Origin: Falsochrobactrum ovis
GTDB taxonomy: Bacteria; Pseudomonadota; Alphaproteobacteria; Rhizobiales; Rhizobiaceae
DNA: 64,000 nt
Assembly (NCBI RefSeq): GCF_003259955.1
Contig: NZ_QLMK01000001.1
Coordinates: 248,001 to 312,000 of the forward strand
Reading direction: 5' to 3'
Below the pieces are notes generated by a model. The model had not been told where the DNA came from and made no database searches. It was given only the letters and a program-made list of their open reading frames with translations. Numbering within the stretch: the first letter of the stretch is position 1; the number at the start of each line of letters is the position of its first letter. Below are positions 47,424 to 55,966 of the stretch, piece by piece. Both the position numbers and the translations under genes were made by a program.

Positions 47424-47453
47424 AACGCCGGGGTTTCCCCCGGCGTTTTCTTT
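47424..47453 (+). terminator. Terminator of the livK-like gene
   Basis: AACGCCGGGG-TTTC-CCCCGGCGTT followed by TTCTTTC, 11 bases after the stop. Confidence 0.92.
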
Positions 47454-47940
47454 CAAGTTTCGGCATTCTGCCGCGTAATCAAATTCTCATATGCTGCATT
47501 TGATTTAGAGCCAGAAAAACCCAAGCAAATCCTACTGGGTGGCTGGGACGCGCGCGCAACCGGGGCGGTGGATCGCTAGCCTTGCTTTAGGCGAGCCTTC
47601 CAAAGTCCCGATTCGCTGTATCGTGCAAATGATTGTGAAATCCGCCCGCTGAAATAACCAGAATGACGCAGCTATATTGCAATATTCGGCTTTAAACTAG
47701 CCCAAACTTTATAAGCGAATACGGTTATTTCACTCTTCTTAAATATAGTTAAAGCGATCTATTTTTAGGAGTGATTTGACTTCCAGCATCTGTATAGTCG
47801 AGCAGGCAAAAGAAACTCACTCTCCAGATTTTACATTACTTAAAGAACTATTATTTCGCAAAAAATTTGTCTTTTTAATCCTATGTTAACCATAGGGCCC
47901 TATTGTTTGATACAGCAGTACCCAGCCAGGGGAGCAATTT
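47454..47940. other. Intergenic region upstream of the 66-codon gene
   Basis: About 490 bases with no supported gene. The second half (47680-47935) is A+T-rich and would hold the promoter of the small gene that follows; GGGGAGC sits just before its ATG. No riboswitch or RNA family was recognised. Confidence 0.5.
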
Positions 47941-48141
47941 ATGCAACGCTATAGATTTGATGATAAAGCAGTTCTCACAAAGGCAATCGTTGAGCTTCTC
48001 AATCAAGGCGTAGAGCCAGACGAACTCGACTTGGTGCTTTCCCGAATTGGCCCCGTAGACCTCGATTTAATGCATGATTGTCTGGTTGAGGTGTGGGATT
48101 ACAACCATCGTATTCAGGCAGAAGCCCCTATGGCCGCCTGA
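47941..48141 (+). CDS. Small conserved-looking protein of 66 residues, function unknown
   Basis: ATG 47941 follows a clear GGGGAGCAATTT ribosome site. The 66-residue product (MQRYRFDDKAVLTKAIVELL...) is acidic and probably all-helical, with a regular Leu/Val pattern (VELLNQGVEPDELDLVLSRIGPVDLDLMHDCL) and no export signal. It is monocistronic, with a stem-loop and a terminator 60-170 bases downstream. I do not recognise a family. Confidence 0.65.
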   Translation: MQRYRFDDKAVLTKAIVELLNQGVEPDELDLVLSRIGPVDLDLMHDCLVEVWDYNHRIQAEAPMAA

Positions 48142-48198
48142 AGCTAGATCGCGGGCACGGTGCGCAGTCGGGCTAAAACACATTAATGATGTCATAAA

Positions 48199-48234
48199 TC
48201 CGATACAGCGACGCTTTAATATGCTTGTATCGGA
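48199..48234 (+). repeat. Inverted repeat TCCGATACA / TGTATCGGA
   Basis: A perfect 9-base inverted repeat with an 18-base loop lies between the 66-codon gene and a terminator. It could be the 5' hairpin of a small RNA ending at 48312, part of the gene's 3' UTR, or an operator. Confidence 0.55.
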
Positions 48235-48285
48235 CATTATCGAGAGCCATGACCACGGATGTACTGGCATGGAACTTGATAAAAC

Positions 48286-48316
48286 AAAGGTCGGGAAAAT
48301 CCCGGCCTTTTTGTTT
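48286..48316 (+). terminator. Intrinsic terminator
   Basis: AAAGGTCGGG-AAAAT-CCCGGCCTTT followed by TTGTTTTG. It lies 145 bases beyond the end of the 66-codon gene, further than usual, leaving room for a separate short transcript. Confidence 0.88.
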
Positions 48317-48780
48317 TGTAGGGAATAAGAATATGCCCACAGCGTGATAGAGACTTTGCTAATTAACGCTGCTGAAACGCATTGTGAATTATTTGCTGAA
48401 TATATTTGAGCGGCGTGGCGTGAAATTTGCCAATGATCCAGCTTTTACCGGGTTGTTTCAGACCGGGTTGAAACCCAAAGCTTGGCCGATCTGCAGAAAT
48501 CAAAATACAAAATAAAATCGAAAATTGGCCTTGTTTGCGCTCCTTTTTGGCAAAGGCAGGCTAAATGTTTTCTTTTTTGCAACGCTGCTTTCTTCGCGAA
48601 AATAGCCAATTATTTCGGTAGTTTGACCTGAAATATCATCAGGGCGCGACAATTCAGACACGCAAAATTATCAACTAAAGGGTGACAAATTTCGATAATA
48701 GCTATATCGGTACGGTCGGAATTTTCAGAATTTACCGAAAACTAAGAAATCGCATATGCGCCGGATCTTCCGGATGCTAG
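48317..48780. other. Intergenic region upstream of cyoA
   Basis: About 460 bases with no supported gene. ACCGGGTTG is directly repeated at 48447-48455 and 48462-48470, the second copy overlapping a small palindrome GGGTT-GA-AACCC. These may be regulator sites for the cyo operon, which is oxygen- and redox-controlled in many bacteria. Confidence 0.5.
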
Positions 48781-49794
48781 ATGGAAAAACCAATGAAACA
48801 CGGCACCCCCCGAACGATCATTTCGTTCGCCGTTTTAACCCTCGCTGTTTTTCTCGTTGGCTGCGAGAATCAGGTCCTGCTCTCTCCCAAAGGTCAGGTC
48901 GGGTTGGAAGAACGCGATCTTATATATTTTGCGACGGGCATGATGCTCATCGTTATTCTGCCGGTCATTTTCATGACCCTTTATTTTGCCTGGAAGTACC
49001 GCTCCACAAATGAAGAGGCGGAATATGAACCGGATTGGCATCATTCGAACAAGATTGAGGCTACGGTCTGGTTGATTCCGGTTGCTATTATTATAGCACT
49101 CGGCACGGTAACCTGGATCGCCACACATAAGTTGGACCCATATCGTCCGATTGATTCCGACGTGCCACCCATTAATGTTGAAGTGGTTTCGCTCGACTGG
49201 AAATGGCTATTCATCTATCCCGATTATGGAATTGCCACGGTCAATGAAATGGCCATGCCTGTGGGTGTGCCGGTTAATTTCAAGCTGACTTCCAGCAATA
49301 TGATGAATTCGTTCTTCATCCCCGTGCTCGGTAGCCAGGTCTATACAATGCCCAGTATGCAGACGAAACTGCATCTGATTGCTGATCAGACCGGCGAATT
49401 TGACGGTATTTCCGCAAATTATAGCGGCCAAGGCTTCGCCCAAATGCGTTTCAAAGCCCTTTCCTTGGATAGGCAAGATTTTGATAAATGGGTGGCCGAG
49501 GTTAAGGCATCTGGCCAAGATTTGAACCGCGAGCGCTATGCTTCGCTGGTGCAGCCCAGCGAAAAACATCCGGTGCAGTATTTTGCGTATACGGACAAGT
49601 CGCTGTTTCATGGCATTGTTAACCGTTGTTGGGATGGCAAATCTGTCTGCCTTGATGATCAAATGCATCGTGAGAAACTGGTAAGGGATGCGCGTGCAGA
49701 TCTGCGCAATTCCTCTCCCGTCGATTTCAGCCAGTGGGCGGATGACATCATTTGCGCAATCCAGCCTCAACGCATGTCGCAGCTTGAAAACTGA
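48781..49794 (+). CDS. cyoA: Ubiquinol oxidase (cytochrome bo3) subunit II
   Basis: CyoA is the quinol-binding-side subunit of the proton-pumping bo3 oxidase. The 337-residue protein has a signal peptide ending in a lipobox (FLVGC, Cys28), two membrane helices (LIYFATGMMLIVILPVIFMTLYFAW and IEATVWLIPVAIIIALGTVTW) and a cupredoxin domain that lacks the CuA ligands, as expected for quinol oxidases. ATG 48781 is the first start; ATG 48793 has GGAAAA before it and may be the true one. First gene of cyoABCD. Confidence 0.93.
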   Translation: MEKPMKHGTPRTIISFAVLTLAVFLVGCENQVLLSPKGQVGLEERDLIYFATGMMLIVILPVIFMTLYFAWKYRSTNEEAEYEPDWHHSNKIEATVWLIPVAIIIALGTVTWIATHKLDPYRPIDSDVPPINVEVVSLDWKWLFIYPDYGIATVNEMAMPVGVPVNFKLTSSNMMNSFFIPVLGSQVYTMPSMQTKLHLIADQTGEFDGISANYSGQGFAQMRFKALSLDRQDFDKWVAEVKASGQDLNRERYASLVQPSEKHPVQYFAYTDKSLFHGIVNRCWDGKSVCLDDQMHREKLVRDARADLRNSSPVDFSQWADDIICAIQPQRMSQLEN

Positions 49795-49873
49795 TTTGTC
49801 GATACCCAGCCGCCTCGGGGATTAGCTCCGGGGCTTTTGGGTAATTCGCACTCCAATCGAAGCAAGAAACGAA

Positions 49874-51853
49874 ATGTTTGGAAAACTAACGCTCGAAGCG
49901 ATACCCTTCCACGATCCTATCATCTTAACCACTCTGCTTGGGATAGTTGTTGGAGGTGTCGCTCTTCTCGCCGCTATAACCTACTATAAAAAGTGGGGCG
50001 TCCTTTGGACTAACTGGCTAACCACTGTCGATCATAAGCGGATCGGCATCATGTATATTATCTTAGCATTCGTTATGCTGTTCCGTGGTTTTTCGGACGC
50101 AATCTTGATGCGTGCGCAGCAAGCGATTGCTAGCGGGGCCAATGAAGGTTTTCTGCCGCCCCATCACTACGACCAGATATTTACCGCCCACGGCGTTATT
50201 ATGATCTTCTTTGTGGCAATGCCGTTCATCGTAGGTTTGATGAACTTCGCCGTGCCATTGCAGATTGGCGCCCGCGACGTTGCTTTTCCATATCTCAACT
50301 CGCTGAGCTTCTGGCTGACGGTTGCCGGTGCGGTTTTGATCAATATCTCGCTTGGCGTGGGTGAATTCGCAAAGACTGGCTGGCTGGCCTATCCGCCGCT
50401 TTCCGGCAAAGAATTCAGTCCCGATGTCGGAATGGATTATTACTTATGGGCGTTGCAGATTTCCGGAATGGGAACGCTGCTTTCTGGCGTTAATCTTATT
50501 ACCACTATCATCAAGATGCGTGCGCCCGGAATGGGGATGATGCAGGTGCCAGTTTTCACCTGGACTGCACTTTGCTCCAACATTCTGATTGTCGCAGCTT
50601 TTCCGATCTTGACGGTGACGCTTTCCCTGCTGACGCTTGATCGCTATCTGGATTTCCACTTCTTCACCAATGATTCCGGTGGCAATCCGATGATGTATGT
50701 GAACCTCATCTGGATCTGGGGACACCCGGAAGTCTATATTCTAGTTCTGCCCTGTTTTGGTGTTTTCTCCGAAGTTATCGCAACCTTCTCCAGCAAGCGG
50801 CTCTTCGGCTATACATCAATGGTCTACGCAACGCTGGCCATCACAGTGCTGTCGTTTCTGGTCTGGGTGCACCATTTCTTCACCATGGGCGGCGGCGCAA
50901 GCGTCAATGCCTTCTTTGGTGTTGCAACCATGATCATCTCTATCCCGACCGGGGCTAAGGTCTTTAACTGGCTCTTCACCATGTATAAAGGCCGCGTCCG
51001 GATGGAAACGCCGGTGCTCTGGACCATTGGTTTCATGTGTACCTTTGTTATCGGCGGTATGACCGGTGTGTTGCTGGCGGTTCCGCCTGCGGATTTTGTG
51101 CTGCATAATTCGGTGTTTTTGATCGCGCACTTCCATAATGTGATCATCTCTGGCGTGCTATTTGGCTGTTTTGCAGGCCTGATCTACTGGTGGCCGAAAG
51201 CCTTTGGCTTTAAACTGCATGAAGGCCTTGGCCGTAAAGCATTCTGGTGCTGGCTCGTCGGCTTCATTCTCGCCTTTGCTCCGCTTTATGTACTGGGCCT
51301 GATGGGCATGACCCGTCGTCTCAACCATACAGAAAACCCTGCTTGGCATATCTATCTGATTATTGCTGCGGTCGGTGTGGCAATCATTCTGTGCGGTATC
51401 GTGTTCCAGGTTCTGCAGATCATGATCTCGATCCGCGATCGCGAAAGGCTGCGTGAAACCAATGGCGACTCATGGGGTTCAGGCCGTACGCTTGAATGGT
51501 CGCTTTCTTCGCCACCACCATTCTACAATTTTGCTGAAATTCCGCATGTACGCGATCACGATAGCTGGTGGGACATGAAGCAGAATGGCTATGTGCGTCG
51601 CACCAAAAGCTTTGCCCGCATTCATATGCCAAAAAATACCGGCGCTGGTTTTGTCATCGGTATGCTGACCGTCCCGCTTGGCTTTGCAATGGTGTGGCAT
51701 ATTTGGTGGCTGGCGATTGCTTCTGGACTTGCAGTCCTGGGCGCCGCAATCATCCATTCTTTTAACAATGACAGAGACTATTATGTCTCGGCCGAAGAAG
51801 TGCAGTCCATTGAAGATGCCCGCACTCGGCAACTGCAAGCGCAGGAGGCTTAA
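49874..51853 (+). CDS. cyoB: Ubiquinol oxidase (cytochrome bo3) subunit I
   Basis: The catalytic haem-copper subunit: 659 residues with many membrane helices. Visible landmarks are [29 protein letters not shown] with a haem His, [22 protein letters not shown] with the CuB His-Tyr pair, [10 protein letters not shown] with the CuB His pair and [13 protein letters not shown] with the high-spin and low-spin haem His ligands. It reduces oxygen to water and pumps protons. The ATG lies 80 bases after cyoA. Confidence 0.96.
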   Translation: MFGKLTLEAIPFHDPIILTTLLGIVVGGVALLAAITYYKKWGVLWTNWLTTVDHKRIGIMYIILAFVMLFRGFSDAILMRAQQAIASGANEGFLPPHHYDQIFTAHGVIMIFFVAMPFIVGLMNFAVPLQIGARDVAFPYLNSLSFWLTVAGAVLINISLGVGEFAKTGWLAYPPLSGKEFSPDVGMDYYLWALQISGMGTLLSGVNLITTIIKMRAPGMGMMQVPVFTWTALCSNILIVAAFPILTVTLSLLTLDRYLDFHFFTNDSGGNPMMYVNLIWIWGHPEVYILVLPCFGVFSEVIATFSSKRLFGYTSMVYATLAITVLSFLVWVHHFFTMGGGASVNAFFGVATMIISIPTGAKVFNWLFTMYKGRVRMETPVLWTIGFMCTFVIGGMTGVLLAVPPADFVLHNSVFLIAHFHNVIISGVLFGCFAGLIYWWPKAFGFKLHEGLGRKAFWCWLVGFILAFAPLYVLGLMGMTRRLNHTENPAWHIYLIIAAVGVAIILCGIVFQVLQIMISIRDRERLRETNGDSWGSGRTLEWSLSSPPPFYNFAEIPHVRDHDSWWDMKQNGYVRRTKSFARIHMPKNTGAGFVIGMLTVPLGFAMVWHIWWLAIASGLAVLGAAIIHSFNNDRDYYVSAEEVQSIEDARTRQLQAQEA

Positions 51854-51856
51854 TCC

Positions 51857-52486
51857 ATGAGCGCTAGCCTTACCAAGACTGCCCCGTTCAAGGGCGGAAA
51901 CGAATATCCCGTTCAAGAAGACCATCATGATTCAGGGTCAACGACACTCGTTGGCTTCTGGATCTACCTGATGAGCGACTGCATTCTCTTCTCGGGTCTT
52001 TTTGCCACCTATGCCGTTCTGGCGCATCAATTTGCTGGCGGTCCGACGGGGCGCGATCTTTTCGATCTGAATTTCGTGCTGGTCGAAACCATGATCCTGC
52101 TCGTTTCCAGTGTGACCTATGGCATGGCGACGCTCGCCATGTACAAAAATAACAAGGCAGGAGTTCTTCGCTGGCTGGGCGTCACTTTCATGCTTGGCGC
52201 CGCCTTCCTTGTGATGGAAATTTATGAGTTCCATCATCTGATCTCTATTGATGCTGGGCCGGGCCGTAGCGCTTTCCTGTCTGCTTTCTTCACGCTGGTA
52301 GGCACACATGGTCTGCATATTACATCGGGCCTGATCTGGATTCTGGTGCTTGTTGGCCAGCTTCAACGCGATGGCCTTACCGAAAAGAACCGGACGCGTG
52401 TGATGTGTCTTAGCCTCTTCTGGCACTTCCTGGATATCATCTGGATCGGCGTCTTTACCCTTGTCTATCTGCTGGGTGTATTGTGA
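51857..52486 (+). CDS. cyoC: Ubiquinol oxidase (cytochrome bo3) subunit III
   Basis: A 209-residue integral protein with five helices, including [25 protein letters not shown] at the start, [29 protein letters not shown] and [21 protein letters not shown] at the end. These are standard for cytochrome o oxidase subunit III. It follows cyoB after three bases and its stop overlaps the cyoD start (TGATG). Confidence 0.95.
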   Translation: MSASLTKTAPFKGGNEYPVQEDHHDSGSTTLVGFWIYLMSDCILFSGLFATYAVLAHQFAGGPTGRDLFDLNFVLVETMILLVSSVTYGMATLAMYKNNKAGVLRWLGVTFMLGAAFLVMEIYEFHHLISIDAGPGRSAFLSAFFTLVGTHGLHITSGLIWILVLVGQLQRDGLTEKNRTRVMCLSLFWHFLDIIWIGVFTLVYLLGVL

Positions 52487-52851
52487 TGAGCACTTCAAAT
52501 GAAACACACGATCAAGCCGCACATGGAAGCGTCAAATCATATTTGATTGGCTTTGTACTGGCTGTCATTCTTACCATCGTTCCTTTCATGCTTGCCATGA
52601 ACGGTTATTTCACACCGGGAACGACAGCCGCCATTGTGCTTGGATTTGCGGTGATTCAGGTGATTGTGCACCTGGTCTATTTCCTTCACCTTGATCCGAA
52701 ATCTGAAAATGGCTGGAATATATTGGCATTGATCTTCGCAGTGATCATACTGGCCATCGTATTGGCTGGGTCCATCTGGGTTATGCACCACCTCGATACC
52801 AATATGATGCCAATGCATATGACACCCGATGCGGTGCGCAATCTTCCCTGA
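52486..52851 (+). CDS. cyoD: Ubiquinol oxidase (cytochrome bo3) subunit IV
   Basis: A 121-residue protein with three membrane helices (SYLIGFVLAVILTIVPFMLAM, AAIVLGFAVIQVIVHLVYFLHL, NILALIFAVIILAIVLAGSIWVMHHL), matching CyoD. ATG 52486 overlaps the cyoC stop by one base; a GTG one codon earlier is the alternative. No cyoE (haem O synthase) follows: a terminator closes the operon. Confidence 0.93.
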   Translation: MSTSNETHDQAAHGSVKSYLIGFVLAVILTIVPFMLAMNGYFTPGTTAAIVLGFAVIQVIVHLVYFLHLDPKSENGWNILALIFAVIILAIVLAGSIWVMHHLDTNMMPMHMTPDAVRNLP

Positions 52852-52856
52852 ATATG

Positions 52857-52885
52857 AGGCTGGCCTAGCGCCAGCCTTTTTCTTT
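52857..52885 (+). terminator. Terminator of cyoABCD
   Basis: AGGCTGGC-CTAGC-GCCAGCCT followed by TTTTCTTTC, six bases after the cyoD stop. The next 250 bases are A+T-rich without a gene and lead to the SH3 protein. Confidence 0.92.
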
Positions 52886-53136
52886 CGCTGTTGTTTTAAG
52901 TCGCGCCAGCTTGGGTCAGCGAAAATACATAGATGCGCCCCACTATTTCATATCTGTGAGTATAGTTTTATTCCAGCTTTACTGTGGCAGGATTCTTATT
53001 GTATCTACTTGTAACTTATTGTTACTGTTTACCATCTTGTTAGAAAGAACTTGCGATAACTATATGTCAATTATAAAATTACAAGTATTAAGTGCTTAAT
53101 TATTATAATTTAATATAATTTAGCGGAGTTTTTCCG

Positions 53137-53712
53137 ATGGCGTTATTTAAGAGGATTTCCCTGGCAGGGTCCTTAGCTGCTTTATTGCTTACAGGTCTGT
53201 CAGTATCTGCTTTTGCCAGCACCGCAACCGTGGCCACCAATGTGAATGTGCGCTCGGGGCCTGGCGTTGATTTCGTAAAAGTTGCTACCCTCCCTGCGGG
53301 CTATCGGGTCGATATGGGCCAGTGCCGCGGCAGCTGGTGTCAGGTGCATGCCGGTGGCGTTTATGGATGGGTTTCGGCTCGTTATCTTCGTGCGTCAGAT
53401 GCGAGGCGGGCACGAAACTATGCGCCGCGGCCCGCTTATAATCCGCGATCGCAATTGGATATTGTGATCCACTCCTATCCCCCTCTTCCGCGCGATAATC
53501 CTTTTTGGGATGGTCCGATGGATTGGCGTCGGGGAGGGCATTGGTATCCGCATCGTCCTCATCGTCGCCATTGGATTCCTGTTCAACCTAGTCCGCATCC
53601 TTCGATCCCCATCTGGGGCCCGGGTCCTGTCATTCAACCCGGTGTCGCACCGGGGCCGGATTGGTCTAATATCGGGCCAGCACGTAAGCGCGGGCATTTT
53701 GCCGGGCGTTAG
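53137..53712 (+). CDS. Secreted SH3-domain protein with a Pro/His/Arg/Trp-rich tail
   Basis: The 191-residue protein has a Sec signal peptide (MALFKRISLAGSLAALLLTGLSVSAFA), one bacterial SH3 domain (TATVATNVNVRSGPGVDFVKV...GWVSARYLRA) and a low-complexity C-terminal half rich in Pro, Arg, His and Trp (for example WRRGGHWYPHRPHRRHW). SH3b domains of this kind bind wall peptides; the basic tail could bind anionic envelope polymers. It stands alone with a strong terminator downstream. No specific function is known. Confidence 0.82.
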   Translation: MALFKRISLAGSLAALLLTGLSVSAFASTATVATNVNVRSGPGVDFVKVATLPAGYRVDMGQCRGSWCQVHAGGVYGWVSARYLRASDARRARNYAPRPAYNPRSQLDIVIHSYPPLPRDNPFWDGPMDWRRGGHWYPHRPHRRHWIPVQPSPHPSIPIWGPGPVIQPGVAPGPDWSNIGPARKRGHFAGR

Positions 53713-53730
53713 GCGTCGATAGTTACCCAT

Positions 53731-53799
53731 CAGGTCATTTCCCCCTCCCCGATGACCTGACCCGCGGTCCGCCGGTTCCTCCGCCGGTGGGCCGCACTT
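53731..53799 (+). terminator. Double hairpin after the SH3 protein gene
   Basis: Two stems in tandem: CAGGTCAT/ATGACCTG (53731-53759), then GCGGTCCGCCGG/CCGGTGGGCCGC (53764-53795, two G-U pairs), followed by ACTTTTG. Together they make a likely strong terminator before tamA. Confidence 0.7.
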
Positions 53800-53998
53800 T
53801 TGTTAACGCTCCATTGATCCTGTTTATGCTAAAAAGATACAGTTGTTGATTACTTATGTGTCAGAAACGATTCTGTCACTTGTCTGGCGCGCGTAACTTG
53901 GCGCTGGACGCGCTCTGTGTTAACTCCTGAACGTCCTGGGATCGGGGGAGTATAGGGCGCCGGTATCGGCCAATATAGAGAACGGGACAGATTGGCGT

Positions 53999-55966
53999 AT
54001 GGTTTGGAGTAAAAGGACGATACCGGGAAGAAGCGTAGTAACGCTCATGTTGACGGCGTGTTTGTCAACGCTACACGCGTCGCCGGTTTTGGCCTTTGAG
54101 ATTTTCGGTATCCGACTTTGGGGCGAAAGCAAGAAAGAGGACGCCGACGCTGTTATTGCAGACCCGAAGAACTATTCGGTAGATGTCGAAATGCTCGGCG
54201 AGCGCAAGAATGCCGATGGCTCAGAAGCTGATCTAAAATCTGTCATCGAAGGTGCCTCAAGCCTGGTTTCCGACGAGGCCAAGCCTGCTTCCGGCTCGGC
54301 AGGGCTTTTAGCCAAGGCGCGCGGCGATTATCGGCGCATTTTGGCTGCTCTTTATAGCGAAGGCCGTTATGGCGGTACGATTTCGATCAAGGTTAATGGA
54401 AGCGAGGCGGATGATATACCGCCTGACGCTGATATTCCCGATGACGCCAAGATTAATATTTCCGTTGATCCCGGTCCGCAATTTCTTTTCTCGCGTACAG
54501 CGATTTCCAACATTGCTCCGCCACCAACAGATAAGAAAGACCATGTCGAAAGCCCCGAAAGCATAGGCTTTGCACCGGGCCAAGTGGCGCGGTCGGGTAC
54601 AATTTTGCGCGCAGAGCGTCTGGCCGTCGAAGCATGGCGCCAACAAGGTTATGCCAAGGCCCGCGTAACGGGTGAGAACGTCGTAGCCGATCACGCGGAT
54701 GATCGTTTGAGCGCGGATATTACATTAGATCCTGGCCGCAAAGCGCATTATGGGCCTGTTAGCGTGGTGGGAACAGCACGGATTGATCCGGAATTTATCG
54801 CTTGGATGACGGGCCTTAAGCCCGGACAAGAATATGATCCCGACGATATTGAGCAGGCAAAAAAACGCCTTGGCCGGATGGAAGTTTTCCGCGCCATGAG
54901 TTTTGAAGAGGCAGAAACCATCGAACCCGATGGCAGTCTGCCCATTACCCTTAATGTGCAGGAACGTAGACCTCGGCGGATCGGTGTCGGTGCCGAATAT
55001 TCCACAATCGACGGTTTTGGTGTCACAGGTTACTGGATGCATCGTAACCTGTTCGGCAAAGGTGAACGACTGCGGTTTGACGCCAAAGTCGCCGGTATAG
55101 GTGGAACACAAGATAATTCCTTCCATCCGGAAAACTTCACTTATCTGGTGGGCACAAGCTTCACAAAACCCGGCGTCTATACGCCTGATACTGATTTTGT
55201 GGCTGCGTTAGATGCAAAACGAGAAGTAATTGATTCTTATACGGAAACATCGGTGAATGCCAAAATTGGCTTCTCACAGATTTTCAGTGAAGAGCTGTCT
55301 GCTGCCATTTATGCCAAGGCAAGCCACGGGCGATTTGACGATGATTACTTTGGAAAGCGTGAGTTTACGACCGGTGGATTGCAAGCGGGTGTCATTTACG
55401 ACAACCGCAATAATAAGCCAGATCCAAGCTCCGGTGTTTATCTGGAAGGCAATATAGAGCCATTCTATGAATTTCAGCGTGGCAATTTCGCAACCCGGTT
55501 TACCGCAGAAGGCAGAACCTATTACGGTTTTGGTAAGCAAGACCGGATCGTTCTGGCAGGACGTGTGAAACTTGGCTCCGTTGTTGGTGCGTCCGTTGAG
55601 GACCTGCCGCCAAGCCAGCTCTTTCTTGCAGGTGGCGGCGGCTCCATCCGTGGCTATCCCTATCGCGGCATAGGGATTGAAACACCCAATGGCGAAATAA
55701 TCGCCGGGCGTTCTTTGGTGGAAGCTTCGGGCGAAATTCGTGCACGCGTCACCGATTCAATCGGCGCGGTTGCTTTCCTTGACGCAGGCTATGTCGGTGA
55801 ACAATCCTATCCAGATTTTTCGGAAGATTTGCGCCTCGGCACGGGTATAGGCTTGCGTTATCTAACCGGGCTAGGCCCGCTCCGGCTGGATGCTGCGATT
55901 CCACTTAACCGCCGCTCGGGCGATCCGAGCTATGCATTTTACGTAGGCATAGGACAGGCGTTTTGA
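53999..55966 (+). CDS. tamA: Autotransporter assembly factor TamA (Omp85 family)
   Basis: A 655-residue outer-membrane protein of the Omp85/BamA superfamily. It has a signal peptide, N-terminal POTRA-like repeats (for example LAVEAWRQQGYAKARVTGENV and ARIDPEFIAWMTGLKPGQEYDP) and a C-terminal beta-barrel with the Omp85 core LFLAGGGGSIRGYPYRGIG (VRGY/F-type motif, here IRGY), ending in a C-terminal Phe (YVGIGQAF). TamA works with TamB in outer-membrane protein and lipid transport. Its stop overlaps the tamB start by four bases, strongly indicating cotranslation. Confidence 0.93.
   Translation: MVWSKRTIPGRSVVTLMLTACLSTLHASPVLAFEIFGIRLWGESKKEDADAVIADPKNYSVDVEMLGERKNADGSEADLKSVIEGASSLVSDEAKPASGSAGLLAKARGDYRRILAALYSEGRYGGTISIKVNGSEADDIPPDADIPDDAKINISVDPGPQFLFSRTAISNIAPPPTDKKDHVESPESIGFAPGQVARSGTILRAERLAVEAWRQQGYAKARVTGENVVADHADDRLSADITLDPGRKAHYGPVSVVGTARIDPEFIAWMTGLKPGQEYDPDDIEQAKKRLGRMEVFRAMSFEEAETIEPDGSLPITLNVQERRPRRIGVGAEYSTIDGFGVTGYWMHRNLFGKGERLRFDAKVAGIGGTQDNSFHPENFTYLVGTSFTKPGVYTPDTDFVAALDAKREVIDSYTETSVNAKIGFSQIFSEELSAAIYAKASHGRFDDDYFGKREFTTGGLQAGVIYDNRNNKPDPSSGVYLEGNIEPFYEFQRGNFATRFTAEGRTYYGFGKQDRIVLAGRVKLGSVVGASVEDLPPSQLFLAGGGGSIRGYPYRGIGIETPNGEIIAGRSLVEASGEIRARVTDSIGAVAFLDAGYVGEQSYPDFSEDLRLGTGIGLRYLTGLGPLRLDAAIPLNRRSGDPSYAFYVGIGQAF

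Noticed and set aside
48074-48328. 84-codon ORF overlapping the 66-codon gene
   Set aside because: It reads through the intrinsic terminator at 48286-48316 and has no ribosome site.
44813-48780. Complete genomic island or prophage at tRNA-Ala
   Set aside because: No integrase, transposase, phage gene or second copy of the tRNA 3' end was found; only one foreign-looking gene and an unassigned segment are visible.
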